64,000 bases of DNA. Source: UBA11986 sp031402435 (GTDB lineage: Bacteria; Bacteroidota; Ignavibacteria; UBA10030; UBA6906). The notes beneath the pieces were generated by a model, which was not told the DNA's origin, made no database searches, and saw only the letters and a list, made by a program, of their open reading frames with translations. Below, piece by piece: positions 26,533 to 35,270 of the stretch; position 1 is the stretch's first letter, and each line of letters opens with the position of its first letter. The DNA lies in NCBI GenBank assembly GCA_031402435.1, contig JANNSJ010000027.1, forward strand, positions 1 through 64,000. The letters are read 5' to 3'. Made by a program: the position numbers and the translations under genes.

Positions 26533-27974
26533 TGTATTCTCTCAATCGCTGATGTGATTCTTCGAATCGTTTCCTCATTGCCAAGAATGTACAGAATATC
26601 GTAGAGGCCCGGACCTGCTCCCATTCCTGACACTGCCAGCCGCAAGGGATGGATCAAATCGCTGTTCTTCAAGTTCAATGATTCTGCCGCTCGGTGAAGT
26701 GCTGCCTCGTAATCTTCTTTCTGAGGATTCTTCAATAGCGTAAACTCACCAACCAGACTCTTTAACTGCTCCGGTGTTTCGATATTCCATCTCTTCTTCA
26801 CCACCTCTGCATCAAACTGCACAGGCGACTCAAAGAAGTATGGACTATTCACGACGAAGTCTTTTGCAAAACTCACCCTCTCCCGCATTGAGCTAATAAC
26901 ACTCAATAGATATTCATCTGCAAATTGTTTGACGGCAAAAGGCGACCGCTGCAACTCCTCTTTGAGCATGACAAGAATCTCGTCATCAGGCTTCTTGCGA
27001 AGATGCTGCGCATTGAGCCAATCCAGCTTCTCTATATTGAAAACGGCTCCCGACTTTCCAACCCGTTCAAGTGAAAAATCATTCACCAATTCATCAAGGG
27101 AGAATAGTTCCCGCTCATCGCCAGGGTTCCACCCAAGAAACGCCACAAAGTTGATGAGCGCTTCCTTGAGATATCCCTTCTGACGATAATCTTCAACGGC
27201 AACATCCCCTTGTCTCTTGCTCAGTTTCGATTTGTCAGGATTAAGAAGCAATGGAAGATGAGCAAAGACCGGCAGCTTCCATCCAAAGTATTGGTAGAGC
27301 AATACATGCTTCGGTGTGCTGGACAGCCATTCCTCACCACGAATCACGTGAGAAACTTTCATCAGATGGTCATCAACAACATTGGCAAGATGGTACGTTG
27401 GATAGCCATCGGATTTCAGCAACACTTGATCGTCGATTTGATCGCTGGAAAACTCAACTCTGCTGCGGACAATATCATCAAACACTACAGTCGTAGCGTC
27501 CGGGACTTTCAGTCTGATGACAGAAGGAATCCCGGCTGCAAGCTTTTCCTGAATTTCGCTTGGCGATAGTTTCAATGCCCGCCGGTCATACTTCGTAGGA
27601 ACCCGCATCTTCTCCTGCATTTTGCGCATCTCATCCAACTCTTCAGAAGTGTCGAATGCATAGTATGCCTTTCCAGCATCCAGTAGTTCCTTGGCATATT
27701 GCTGATAGATCGCAATACGCTCAGACTGGACGTATGGACCTTTTGTTCCTCCTTTTACTGGGCCCTCGTCGTACTCAAGTCCAGCCCAGTTAAGGGTCTC
27801 GATCAAGTTCTGCACAGCACCTTCAACATAACGGGTGCGGTCGGTATCTTCAATACGAAGGATGAATGCCCCGTTGTTCTTTCGGGCAAAAAGATAGTTG
27901 TACAATGCAGTACGCAATCCCCCGACATGCAAATATCCTGTCGGGCTTGGCGCAAATCGAACTCGAACTGACAA
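26529..27974 (-). CDS. gltX: glutamate--tRNA ligase (TTG start)
   Basis: Charges tRNA-Glu. The proposed start is TTG at 27974, preceded by CAGGT at about 8 bases, giving (M)SVRVRFAPSPTGYLHVGG and 481 residues, the usual GluRS length. The frame could start at ATG 28100, but that adds 42 residues with a hydrophobic, non-conserved look ahead of the class I core. Further motifs are IEDTDRTRYVEGAVQNLIETLNW and KLSKRQGDVAVEDY. Because glnS is present, GluRS need not mischarge tRNA-Gln. Confidence 0.93.
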   Translation of the reverse strand: MSVRVRFAPSPTGYLHVGGLRTALYNYLFARKNNGAFILRIEDTDRTRYVEGAVQNLIETLNWAGLEYDEGPVKGGTKGPYVQSERIAIYQQYAKELLDAGKAYYAFDTSEELDEMRKMQEKMRVPTKYDRRALKLSPSEIQEKLAAGIPSVIRLKVPDATTVVFDDIVRSRVEFSSDQIDDQVLLKSDGYPTYHLANVVDDHLMKVSHVIRGEEWLSSTPKHVLLYQYFGWKLPVFAHLPLLLNPDKSKLSKRQGDVAVEDYRQKGYLKEALINFVAFLGWNPGDERELFSLDELVNDFSLERVGKSGAVFNIEKLDWLNAQHLRKKPDDEILVMLKEELQRSPFAVKQFADEYLLSVISSMRERVSFAKDFVVNSPYFFESPVQFDAEVVKKRWNIETPEQLKSLVGEFTLLKNPQKEDYEAALHRAAESLNLKNSDLIHPLRLAVSGMGAGPGLYDILYILGNEETIRRITSAIERIH

Positions 27975-28183
27975 ACGAGGTACCTGATCCGGATGTTGAC
28001 GACTGGACAGCAGAACTGACCTAAAGTACAAAAAAAGGCTCAGAAATTCCACCGTGATGATTGTGGACGCTTCGATCCGAAATGAAAACGCCGGGGCCAA
28101 GTCAACATTCCATGAATGACAAAAATGAAATCGAAAATGAGTACATTATCTTGAGAATGAGTTTGACAACACAGGAGTCCACC

Positions 28184-29068
28184 ATGAAAACGATTCGACT
28201 TGCATTATCATTTGCGATGGTCATGATCTTTTCCGGTTGCGATGAATTCATTGCGTCGTTCTTTGGCGGGGCGCAAACGCAACCCATCACGGCGTATCCA
28301 TTACACATTGGAAATACCTGGCAGTATACGCGGCACATGCAGAGTTACAATTTTCGACCGTTGGTTCCGGGAGCAATCGATCCACACATGAACTACCAGC
28401 TTGAGTATGTTGTCGAAGTGACTGGCGAACAACGAATGCAGCGCGTACCTTCACTCTCTGCTGATTCGATTACGGTTTCAGAAATCAGAGAGCGGGATGG
28501 CATGCAGCCTCAAACGAACTCCTATGTGTATCTCGAACAACAGACGAATGCACTCTATAGACATGGATACGCTGGAGCTACATCGAGTACTCCAAGACCG
28601 CCCGCTGCCGGAGCGACACGGTTCCTTTTGGCGGGACATATGTTTTCATCCCTGGATGAAATGACCCGATTGTTCGTTGATGGACTTGTCTCTGATCATC
28701 CCGACACATTGGTGCGTGACTACCCTCCCCTTACGTCCATTAAGTACCCGCTGCGGAATGGAGACCAGTGGACATTCCGTCCGACCGGGAGGCCATGGAG
28801 AATAGACAAGACAACAGGCCCAATGATCTCTTCACGTGTGCTTGGGACAAGTGTGAGATACCATAATGTCCGCTGGCTTTACGATATGAATAACGACGGC
28901 GTTTGGGACAACTTCATCTCCATCACTGATCAAATTTCCAACAAAGGAATGCTGAAGAGAACCATAACCTTCAAGGATATCGTGATCAGCGATGAATCTC
29001 ACCCCGAAGGGATTGGGAAGATTGACGTGAAGGATGAGTATGTCGTCACCCTGATGAATGTTCGCTGA
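28184..29068 (+). CDS. uncharacterised lipoprotein
   Basis: 294 residues from the ATG preceded by ACAGGAG. The longer frame from 28061 lacks a site and places the signal internally. A lipoprotein signal is present (LALSFAMVMIFSGC, Cys near residue 19). The mature part has the pattern seen in FCB-group secreted proteins beginning YPLHIGNTWQYTR and later PLRNGDQWTFRP, beta-rich overall. No domain name or function is recognised. It is divergent from gltX and followed by the paa genes after 110 bases. Confidence 0.72.
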   Translation: MKTIRLALSFAMVMIFSGCDEFIASFFGGAQTQPITAYPLHIGNTWQYTRHMQSYNFRPLVPGAIDPHMNYQLEYVVEVTGEQRMQRVPSLSADSITVSEIRERDGMQPQTNSYVYLEQQTNALYRHGYAGATSSTPRPPAAGATRFLLAGHMFSSLDEMTRLFVDGLVSDHPDTLVRDYPPLTSIKYPLRNGDQWTFRPTGRPWRIDKTTGPMISSRVLGTSVRYHNVRWLYDMNNDGVWDNFISITDQISNKGMLKRTITFKDIVISDESHPEGIGKIDVKDEYVVTLMNVR

Positions 29069-29178
29069 CTGGCTTTGGAGTCATCCATGATAGCATCTCC
29101 AAGCAATTGAGAAGAACGACCAAGAATCGTATATTGTGTACGTAGGTCTCTGACAACAATAACCACGATGTATCAAGC

Positions 29179-30120
29179 ATGCACGACAAGACAGACGAGC
29201 AAAGATTGGCTGAATTTGAGGCTCGCGTTTCCCGAGGCGAAAAAGTCGAGCCGGGTGATTGGATGCCCGCTGATTATCGGAAGACGCTCATCCGCATGAT
29301 TGGCCAGCATGCACACAGCGAGATCGTAGGGCAACTCCCTGAAGGCAAGTGGATTCCCTTTGCACCGGGCTTTCGTCGAAAGCTGACGCTCGTTGCCAAA
29401 GTGCAGGATGAAGCCGGTCATGGTCAGTTGCTTTATCGCGCCGCTGAGACCTTGGGCAAGCCGCGAGAGGAAATGCTGGATGAACTTCACGCAGGGAAAG
29501 CAAAGTACGCAAACGTGTTCAACTATCCAACGCCGACATGGGCTGATGTTGGGGTGATAGGATGGCTCGTGGATACAGCGGCTGTCATCAATCAGACGAT
29601 GCTTGCACAAACCTCCTACGGCCCATATGGCAGGGCTATGAAGCGTATTTGCTATGAGGAATCATTCCACATCAAGCAAGGCTACGACTCGGTTGTGGTA
29701 CTTGCCAAGGGAACTCCCGAACAACGGGCAATGGCACAAGACGCAGTCAATCGCTGGTGGTATCCGACTCTGATGATGTCCGGTCCGCCTGATTCACAGT
29801 CAGTTCACACATCCCAATCCATGCGATGGAAGATCAAGACGAAAACAAATGAGCAGGTCCGGCAGGAGTTCGTCGATCTTATTGTGCCGCAGATTCGCGC
29901 ACTGGGACTGGACGTGCCTGACAAGGATTGCCATTTCGACAAAACCACGGGACACTGGCATTACACCCAGCCTGATTGGGAAGAACTGAAACGCGTCGTA
30001 AACGGCGATGGTCCGATGAACAAGGAACGCCTTGCGGTACGGCTCAAAGCGCACGATGACGGCCGTTGGGTACGAGAAGCCCTCGCCGCAAAAGGAAAAA
30101 GCACGGCAACAGCCGCATGA
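29179..30120 (+). CDS. paaA: 1,2-phenylacetyl-CoA epoxidase, catalytic subunit A
   Basis: Di-iron oxygenase subunit that epoxidises the ring of phenylacetyl-CoA in aerobic phenylacetate degradation. The 313-residue protein has the metal-ligand segments AKVQDEAGHGQLLYRAAE and CYEESFHIKQGYDSV, each with the Glu/His pattern of ferritin-like di-iron proteins. Other family text includes GDWMPADYRKTLIRMIGQHAHSEIVGQLPEG and RRWW-like NRWWYPTLMMSGPPD. It begins an operon paaA-paaB-paaC-paaD; paaB overlaps its end by 4 nt. Confidence 0.96.
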   Translation: MHDKTDEQRLAEFEARVSRGEKVEPGDWMPADYRKTLIRMIGQHAHSEIVGQLPEGKWIPFAPGFRRKLTLVAKVQDEAGHGQLLYRAAETLGKPREEMLDELHAGKAKYANVFNYPTPTWADVGVIGWLVDTAAVINQTMLAQTSYGPYGRAMKRICYEESFHIKQGYDSVVVLAKGTPEQRAMAQDAVNRWWYPTLMMSGPPDSQSVHTSQSMRWKIKTKTNEQVRQEFVDLIVPQIRALGLDVPDKDCHFDKTTGHWHYTQPDWEELKRVVNGDGPMNKERLAVRLKAHDDGRWVREALAAKGKSTATAA

Positions 30121-30407
30121 CCGACACGCAATGGGAAACATACGAGGTGTTTCATCAGACAAAGAAGGGCGACCCGCACGCGTACGTCGGTTCAGTCCAC
30201 GCTCCTGATCCCCAAATGGCGTTGCACATGGCGCGTGACCAATTCGCCCGCCGACTCAAGTGCGTGAGCATCTGGGTTGTGAATTCAAAAGACATTACCG
30301 CGACCGACTATCAGGACGATGACTTCTTCGCTCAAGTGACTGATAAGAGTTACCGTGACCCGAAGGCATTCGAAGCGCCAGACAAGGAGCTGCCGGATGA
30401 ACATTGA
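30117..30407 (+). CDS. paaB: 1,2-phenylacetyl-CoA epoxidase subunit B
   Basis: Small structural subunit of the epoxidase, 96 residues from the ATG at 30117, which overlaps the paaA stop (ATGA). The text TQWETYEVFHQTKKGDPHAYVGSVHAPDPQMALHMARDQFARR is typical of PaaB (WxxYEVFxRxxxGxxHxhvGSlhA). The 17-residue upstream extension is rejected because of the coupling overlap. Confidence 0.96.
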   Translation: MTDTQWETYEVFHQTKKGDPHAYVGSVHAPDPQMALHMARDQFARRLKCVSIWVVNSKDITATDYQDDDFFAQVTDKSYRDPKAFEAPDKELPDEH

Positions 30408-31197
30408 ACTTCCCTCTTCCCTGCCGCGTGAACCTCTGCTCAACCTTATCCTTGCACTGGCCGACGATGAGCTGATGCTTGGCCATCGCAATTCGGAATG
30501 GACCGGCTACGCACCGATTCTCGAAGAGGATATTGCATTCTCCAACATTGCACAGGATGAACTTGGACATTCGCTGGTCTGGTTTACGTTGTACGAACAG
30601 CTTACAGGCAAGTCGCCAGACGCAATGGCGTTTGAGAGAACGTGGAATCATTTTACCTGCTGTCGATTTGTTACGTATCCCAAGGGAGACTTTGGCTACA
30701 CTGTCATGCGCCAGTACTTGTTTGATGAAGCAGAAAAGGTGAGGCTCGGTGCATTCGGGCAATGCTCAATGCAGCAACTGCGTGAGATTGCCGGAAAGCT
30801 CATCCGGGAGGAAACATACCACCTCATGCACAGCAAGGGACTGGTGGAGAGATTGGGCGACGGGACAATGGAAAGTCACCGCCACATGCAGGCAGCAGTT
30901 GATGAAGCGTTTCCGCAAGCGCTCGGAATGTTTGAGAAACTTGAAGGTGAAGATGAGTTGGTGCAGTCCGGTGTGTTTTCTGGAAATGATATGCTGAAGG
31001 CAGAATGGTTGAAGCGAATCGTTCCGGTTCTCACGTTGGCAACATTGAGGGTGCCGGCCACGGGCCAGAACGGTTCAATCGAAACCACTGCCACACCTGA
31101 CGAAGGTGGCAGAAGGAAAGACCATACGCTGCATCTTAAGCAACTTGTGGGTGACCTTCAGCAAGTATATCGAATAGCGCCAACAGCAAAATGGTAG
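30397..31197 (+). CDS. paaC: 1,2-phenylacetyl-CoA epoxidase subunit C
   Basis: Structural ferritin-like partner of PaaA, 266 residues from the ATG at 30397. AAGGAG precedes it and it overlaps paaB by 11 nt. The segments LADDELMLGHRNSEWTGYAPILEEDIAFSNIAQDELGHS and REETYHLMHSKGLVERLGDG are characteristic of PaaC. It overlaps paaD by 7 nt. Confidence 0.95.
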   Translation: MNIELPSSLPREPLLNLILALADDELMLGHRNSEWTGYAPILEEDIAFSNIAQDELGHSLVWFTLYEQLTGKSPDAMAFERTWNHFTCCRFVTYPKGDFGYTVMRQYLFDEAEKVRLGAFGQCSMQQLREIAGKLIREETYHLMHSKGLVERLGDGTMESHRHMQAAVDEAFPQALGMFEKLEGEDELVQSGVFSGNDMLKAEWLKRIVPVLTLATLRVPATGQNGSIETTATPDEGGRRKDHTLHLKQLVGDLQQVYRIAPTAKW

Positions 31198-31685
31198 AAC
31201 GAGACACAATATTGGAGGAGCGGATTATCTGGGAGGAACTGGGAAAGATTACCGACCCCGAGATTCCAGTCCTGTCATTGGTGGACATGAAGATCATCCG
31301 GAACATCGGTCTTGTAGATGAGAAGGTAACAGTACTGATCTCGCCGACGTTTGTTGGTTGTCCGGCCCTGGAACACATCAAACATGAAATCACAACACGG
31401 CTACTCGCGCTGGGATGCAGTTCAGTCGAGATTCAGACAACGTACTCTCCACCCTGGTCTTCAGACATGCTTGACGAGAATGTGCGTGAGAAGCTTCGTG
31501 CATTCGGTATTGCGCCGCCGGTTCACGCAACCGAGATTCAGGCAACACTTACCATTCCGACAGCATGTCCATTCTGTGGTTCACTTCGCACTACAATGGA
31601 AAGCGAATTTGGTGCAACGCTTTGCAAGCAGCTTTTTTATTGTGATGATTGTTTGCAGTCGTTTGAGAGGTTTAAGACAATCTAG
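31191..31685 (+). CDS. paaD: 1,2-phenylacetyl-CoA epoxidase subunit D (MIP18-like)
   Basis: 164 residues with an N-terminal MIP18/DUF59 domain (ITDPEIPVLSLVDMKIIRNI, SPTFVGCPALEHIKHEI) and a C-terminal zinc ribbon (CPFCGS...CDDC). PaaD is thought to help metal-cluster assembly in the epoxidase. No paaE reductase follows. Instead the gene ends by overlapping the convergent DAHP synthase gene by 14 nt, so the operon stops here. Confidence 0.95.
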   Translation: MVERDTILEERIIWEELGKITDPEIPVLSLVDMKIIRNIGLVDEKVTVLISPTFVGCPALEHIKHEITTRLLALGCSSVEIQTTYSPPWSSDMLDENVREKLRAFGIAPPVHATEIQATLTIPTACPFCGSLRTTMESEFGATLCKQLFYCDDCLQSFERFKTI

Positions 31686-32721
31686 CCACACCCTCTACAA
31701 GTTCTACTCCCGCTACACGATCCAGTACAGCTGCAATCAATCGCACTTTCTCCATGAGTTCCTTGAACCGTTCCGGCTTCAATGATTGGTAGCCATCAGA
31801 GAGAGCAGATCCCGGGTCGGGGTGAACTTCGATCATGAGTCCGTCTGCGCCTGCTGCCACACCGGCAAGAGCCATTGCTGAAACGCCATCCCACATACCG
31901 ATGCCGTGGCTCGGATCCACGATGATGGGAAGATGTGAAAGCTTTTTCACAACCGGAATCGCATTGAGATCAAGCGTGTTTCTTGTATATGGTTCAAATG
32001 TCCGTATGCCACGTTCGCAAAGGATAACGTTCCCGTTGCCGCGGGCGAGAATGTACTCCGCCGACATCAAAAGCTCTTCGATTGTTGCAGAGATACCGCG
32101 CTTCAGCATCACGGGCTTCCTCATTTCTCCCACAGCTTCGAGCAACGAGAAGTTCTGCATGTTACGGGCACCGATCTGAATGATATCTGCGACCTCAGCG
32201 ACTGCGGGCAGGGTTTGCACATCCTTCGCTTCAGTAACGATCTTCAATCCGGTTCGGAGTTTTACTTCCTTCAGGAGAACGAGCCCCTCTTCCTTCATCC
32301 CTTGAAATGCATATGGCGATGTGCGTGCCTTGAATGCACCACCGCGAAGGAACTTTGCACCGGCATCTTTGACGGCTTCCGCTGTCTGAAACAACTGCTC
32401 CGCGCTTTCCACAGAGCATGGACCTGCGATAATGGCGAGTTCCTTACCCCCAATGATTTCTCCGTCAACGTTGATCTCTGAATTCTCAGGCCTCGCATCC
32501 CTCCCAACAAGTTTGTACGGCTTTGTCACCGAAATGGCTTCTTCAACACCCGACATTGTGTTGAACAACTCAGGATTGATCTTCCCTTTGTTTCCTGTAA
32601 TGCCAATGGCAAGACGATAAGCGCCAGGTATTTCGTGGGGTTGATAACCAAGGACAATCACCTTCTGCTTGACGCTGAAGATTTCTTCTTTTGTTGCATC
32701 TTTCTTCATCAACACAAGCAT
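31672..32721 (-). CDS. aroF: 3-deoxy-7-phosphoheptulonate synthase, type I-beta
   Basis: First enzyme of the shikimate pathway, joining phosphoenolpyruvate and erythrose 4-phosphate. The 349-residue protein has an N-terminal roughly 70-residue ferredoxin-like regulatory domain (MLVLMKKDATKEEIFSVKQ) of the Thermotoga type. The barrel follows with IIGGKELAIIAGPCSVES, FLRGGAFKARTSPYAFQG, VMLKRGISATIEE, CERGIRTFEPYTRNTLD and PIIVDPSHGIGM. The domain order indicates the type I-beta (AroA-beta) form, so feedback control through the N-terminal domain is likely from family knowledge. The symbol could equally be aroG in other naming schemes. Confidence 0.93.
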   Translation of the reverse strand: MLVLMKKDATKEEIFSVKQKVIVLGYQPHEIPGAYRLAIGITGNKGKINPELFNTMSGVEEAISVTKPYKLVGRDARPENSEINVDGEIIGGKELAIIAGPCSVESAEQLFQTAEAVKDAGAKFLRGGAFKARTSPYAFQGMKEEGLVLLKEVKLRTGLKIVTEAKDVQTLPAVAEVADIIQIGARNMQNFSLLEAVGEMRKPVMLKRGISATIEELLMSAEYILARGNGNVILCERGIRTFEPYTRNTLDLNAIPVVKKLSHLPIIVDPSHGIGMWDGVSAMALAGVAAGADGLMIEVHPDPGSALSDGYQSLKPERFKELMEKVRLIAAVLDRVAGVELVEGVARLS

Positions 32722-33034
32722 GGCAACTCCTTTTTCATTCTCAAATCAGCGTATGGGGTTGTGATCTCCGGTTCTCGTAGCGAGAGCCTGTTTCCCAGAC
32801 TTGCAAGTAATGTGCACTTTTGCAGCAGATACGTATCAATATAGTATATACCTTTCATTGTTGCACAACCATCATGTGAATAGCAGAGCCTCATTCAGCT
32901 ATCCTTTCACGTGCTATTGACAGCCATACATCGCCAACGGTACTCTCACAGAGAGTTCATCAAAGGAATAGTAGAATCTTCATTGTCTTTGGATTGCTTT
33001 TCGCGGAGCTTTTCCATAAATTCGATTGGCAATT
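32722..33034. other. intergenic region between DAHP synthase gene and tRNA-Ser
   Basis: 313 bases. The left part is the 5' region of the minus-strand DAHP synthase gene, and I saw no recognisable riboswitch or leader peptide there. The right end contains the tRNA promoter at 32994-33024. Otherwise nothing was identified. Confidence 0.5.
32994..33024 (+). promoter_or_regulatory. putative promoter of tRNA-Ser(CGA), TTG-N20-TAAATTCG
   Basis: TTG at 32994-32996 and TAAATTCG at 33017-33024 are separated by 20 bases, fitting the Bacteroidota consensus TTG-N19-21-TAnnTTTG. The mature tRNA starts 10 bases beyond. The same layout is seen ahead of the other tRNA-Ser gene. Confidence 0.5.
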
Positions 33035-33121
33035 GGAGAGGTGGCCGAGTGGTTGAAGGCGCTAGTCTCGAAAACTAGTGTAGTCGTAAGGCTATCGAGG
33101 GTTCGAATCCCTCCCTCTCCG
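33035..33121 (+). tRNA. tRNA-Ser (anticodon CGA)
   Basis: An 87-nt cloverleaf. The acceptor GGAGAGG pairs with CCTCTCC, with discriminator G. The anticodon stem CTAGT/ACTAG encloses loop CTCGAAA, so the anticodon is CGA (reads UCG). The long variable arm is typical of class II tRNAs, and the T arm is GAGGG TTCGAAT CCCTC. CCA is not encoded. Confidence 0.96.
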
Positions 33122-33479
33122 CGATACTCCGGCCCTTAAACGGCGGAGACTACTTTTGTCGGTCCGAATCATCACCATTAAACATCCCTTGAATGGTTTT
33201 CATATCCTCAACCATTCATGCCTGTTTTTCCCGCTGTTTCCACACATTAGTGACCGCCCCTCACAACTGTAAATTGTAGAAACCCCTTTGTAGTAATGAA
33301 CAGCTCCCTGCTCTTGGGAGAGTTTCTTCCTATTTCGCCTGCCATCGTCCCTCCGAATACTCTACTTCCACACCGGATTCAACAGTTTGGCCTGTCACCC
33401 AAAGCTGTCAGTGGTTCGTTACCAGACTGGCATGTAGCATGAACCTCTTCAAGCGAAGACTTAAGGGGAAAAGGCTACA
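33122..33479. other. intergenic region downstream of tRNA-Ser(CGA)
   Basis: 358 bases without a convincing gene. It includes an 8-bp inverted repeat GAATGGTT (33191-33198) / AACCATTC (33210-33217) with a short T run nearby, possibly the tRNA terminator. The rest is the leader region of the TIGR03790 gene. Confidence 0.5.
33191..33217 (+). terminator. weak hairpin downstream of tRNA-Ser(CGA)
   Basis: A perfect 8-bp stem GAATGGTT/AACCATTC encloses an 11-base loop, followed seven bases later by a run of five T. It lies 70 bases after the tRNA. The distance to the T run is longer than ideal, hence low confidence. Confidence 0.35.
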
Positions 33480-35198
33480 ATGGAAAACAGAATTCAACAA
33501 TCGATAGCGGTTCTTGGTCTCGTGTGTACGATCGCACTGACAGGGAAGGCAACAACGACATACAGCGATGTTGCAGTCATAGTAAACACGAACAGCCCGA
33601 CATCCGTTGCAATCGGCGAATATTTCAAGAATGCGCGATCCATCCCCGCAGTGAACATGATCTACGTTGCGGTGGATACCTCTGAGGAGATCGACAACAC
33701 AAAGTTCAATGCACTCAGATCGCAGGTCGAGAACCATCTCACAGCCAACAACATCGCCAGTTCGATAAATTATCTTGTCACCACCAAGGGTGTTCCACTA
33801 AAAATCAATAGAGGGGACACCTTCTCCTCGAATTCACCTTCTGCATCAGTCGAGAGTGAGTTAATGCTTATCCTCGGTCCATACAGTTCGTATATAGCGG
33901 GGTTGAGCAGGATAACATCACCATATTATTATCAGACAGCACATTTCAGCCGCGCCACATACGGTGTGTATCTGGTGACCCGGTTGGATGCATATACACT
34001 GCAACAGGTTTTCGACTTGATCGATAAGAGCGGTCCGGGCATTAGCGTTGATGCTGGCACGACATACGTGTTCGATCAGGACCCAGATTGGAATTCTTCT
34101 ATCCCATCATTGAACAGCTATCTCGCCACAGCAAAGGCAACACTGGAGGCGAAGGGAAAGATCGTTGCACTTGATCAATCGAACACGTTCGTCACGAATC
34201 GGTCGTCAGTTATTGGATATACAAGTTGGGGAAGCAATGATCACTACGCGAACAACTATACGACGTACGCAATCCCCCACAATGTCTGGGCAAACGGTGC
34301 TATCGCTGAAACATACGTATCGACCTCAGGTAGATCATTTTTGCCGCCACCGACCTATGGTCAATCCCTCGTCGCGGATCTCGTGCAGGAGGGCATTAGT
34401 GGCGTAAAGGGATATGTCTACGAACCATTTTCGAGCGCCATGGCAATAGCATACATCCTGTTCGACCGATATACATCGGGATACAACCTCGCGGAGAGTT
34501 TCTCCATGTCATCGCGGTATTGTTCATGGATGGACGTGATCGTTGGTGATCCGAAGACAAGTATCGACGGCCCACCAGCGCCTCTGCCGATTCAACTTCA
34601 GCATTTCGAAGCCCACCGTGTAGGGAATACCAATGCACTTAGGCTTTCGTGGGGTACGCTTTCAGAGACGAACAACTATGGTTTCTATCTTCAGCATCGT
34701 GATTCATTGACACAGACATTTATGGATTTAGCGGGAAGCTTTGTGCAGGGACATGGCACGACTCTAATCCCCCAGGAGTATTCGTGGATTCATCCGAGTG
34801 TCCCGCTTGGCACACACAGCTATCGATTGCGTCAGATCGATCTCGACGGAACAATCCATTACACGGAAGCCATTTCTTTCACCATCGGGGCGTTGACGGG
34901 TGTAGACAAGGATGGCATGCCGAGCCGGCTTACTTTGTCTCAAAACTATCCGAACCCGTTTAACCCAAGTACTGAGATCAGGTATGAGAACCCCACGCTC
35001 GGGCGTATACGATTGATGATATTCAATGAGATCGGAGAAGAAATAAGCACCCTCATTGATGAGGTGCAACAGCCCGGAATGCACGCTATTACGTTCTCAA
35101 CGTCGGGAGCACTTACACAGTTGGCCAGCGGCACGTACTTCTATAGAATTGAAACAGACAATCAGGTTATCACCAAGAAGATGGTATTGTTGCGCTGA
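33480..35198 (+). CDS. secreted TIGR03790-family protein with T9SS sorting domain
   Basis: 572 residues with an N-terminal signal peptide (about residues 1-25). The domain starting YSDVAVIVNTNSPTSVAIGEYFKNARSIPAVNMIYVAV and continuing INYLVTTKGVPLKI matches the TIGR03790 pattern (roughly residues 28-360), whose function is unknown. A beta-sandwich-like region follows (FEAHRVGNTNALRLSWGTLSETNNYGFYLQ), common before T9SS domains. A YPNPFNPSTEIRYENP sorting domain ends TKKMVLLR. It is probably exported to the surface. It stands alone between a tRNA and an HTH gene. Confidence 0.85.
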   Translation: MENRIQQSIAVLGLVCTIALTGKATTTYSDVAVIVNTNSPTSVAIGEYFKNARSIPAVNMIYVAVDTSEEIDNTKFNALRSQVENHLTANNIASSINYLVTTKGVPLKINRGDTFSSNSPSASVESELMLILGPYSSYIAGLSRITSPYYYQTAHFSRATYGVYLVTRLDAYTLQQVFDLIDKSGPGISVDAGTTYVFDQDPDWNSSIPSLNSYLATAKATLEAKGKIVALDQSNTFVTNRSSVIGYTSWGSNDHYANNYTTYAIPHNVWANGAIAETYVSTSGRSFLPPPTYGQSLVADLVQEGISGVKGYVYEPFSSAMAIAYILFDRYTSGYNLAESFSMSSRYCSWMDVIVGDPKTSIDGPPAPLPIQLQHFEAHRVGNTNALRLSWGTLSETNNYGFYLQHRDSLTQTFMDLAGSFVQGHGTTLIPQEYSWIHPSVPLGTHSYRLRQIDLDGTIHYTEAISFTIGALTGVDKDGMPSRLTLSQNYPNPFNPSTEIRYENPTLGRIRLMIFNEIGEEISTLIDEVQQPGMHAITFSTSGALTQLASGTYFYRIETDNQVITKKMVLLR

Positions 35199-35270
35199 GT
35201 ATGAACGGCGCACTCAACGATCAGAATCTTTGAGATGCCTTAAACGCGATACTATACTACGGGGAATCAA

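Noticed and set aside
27975..28100. 42-residue N-terminal extension of glutamyl-tRNA synthetase
   Set aside because: It precedes the universally N-terminal class I core and has no conserved character. The TTG at 27974 with an upstream AGGT is a better start.
32722..33034. Riboswitch or attenuator leader for the DAHP synthase gene
   Set aside because: No aromatic-rich leader peptide, terminator/antiterminator pair or known aptamer pattern was recognised.
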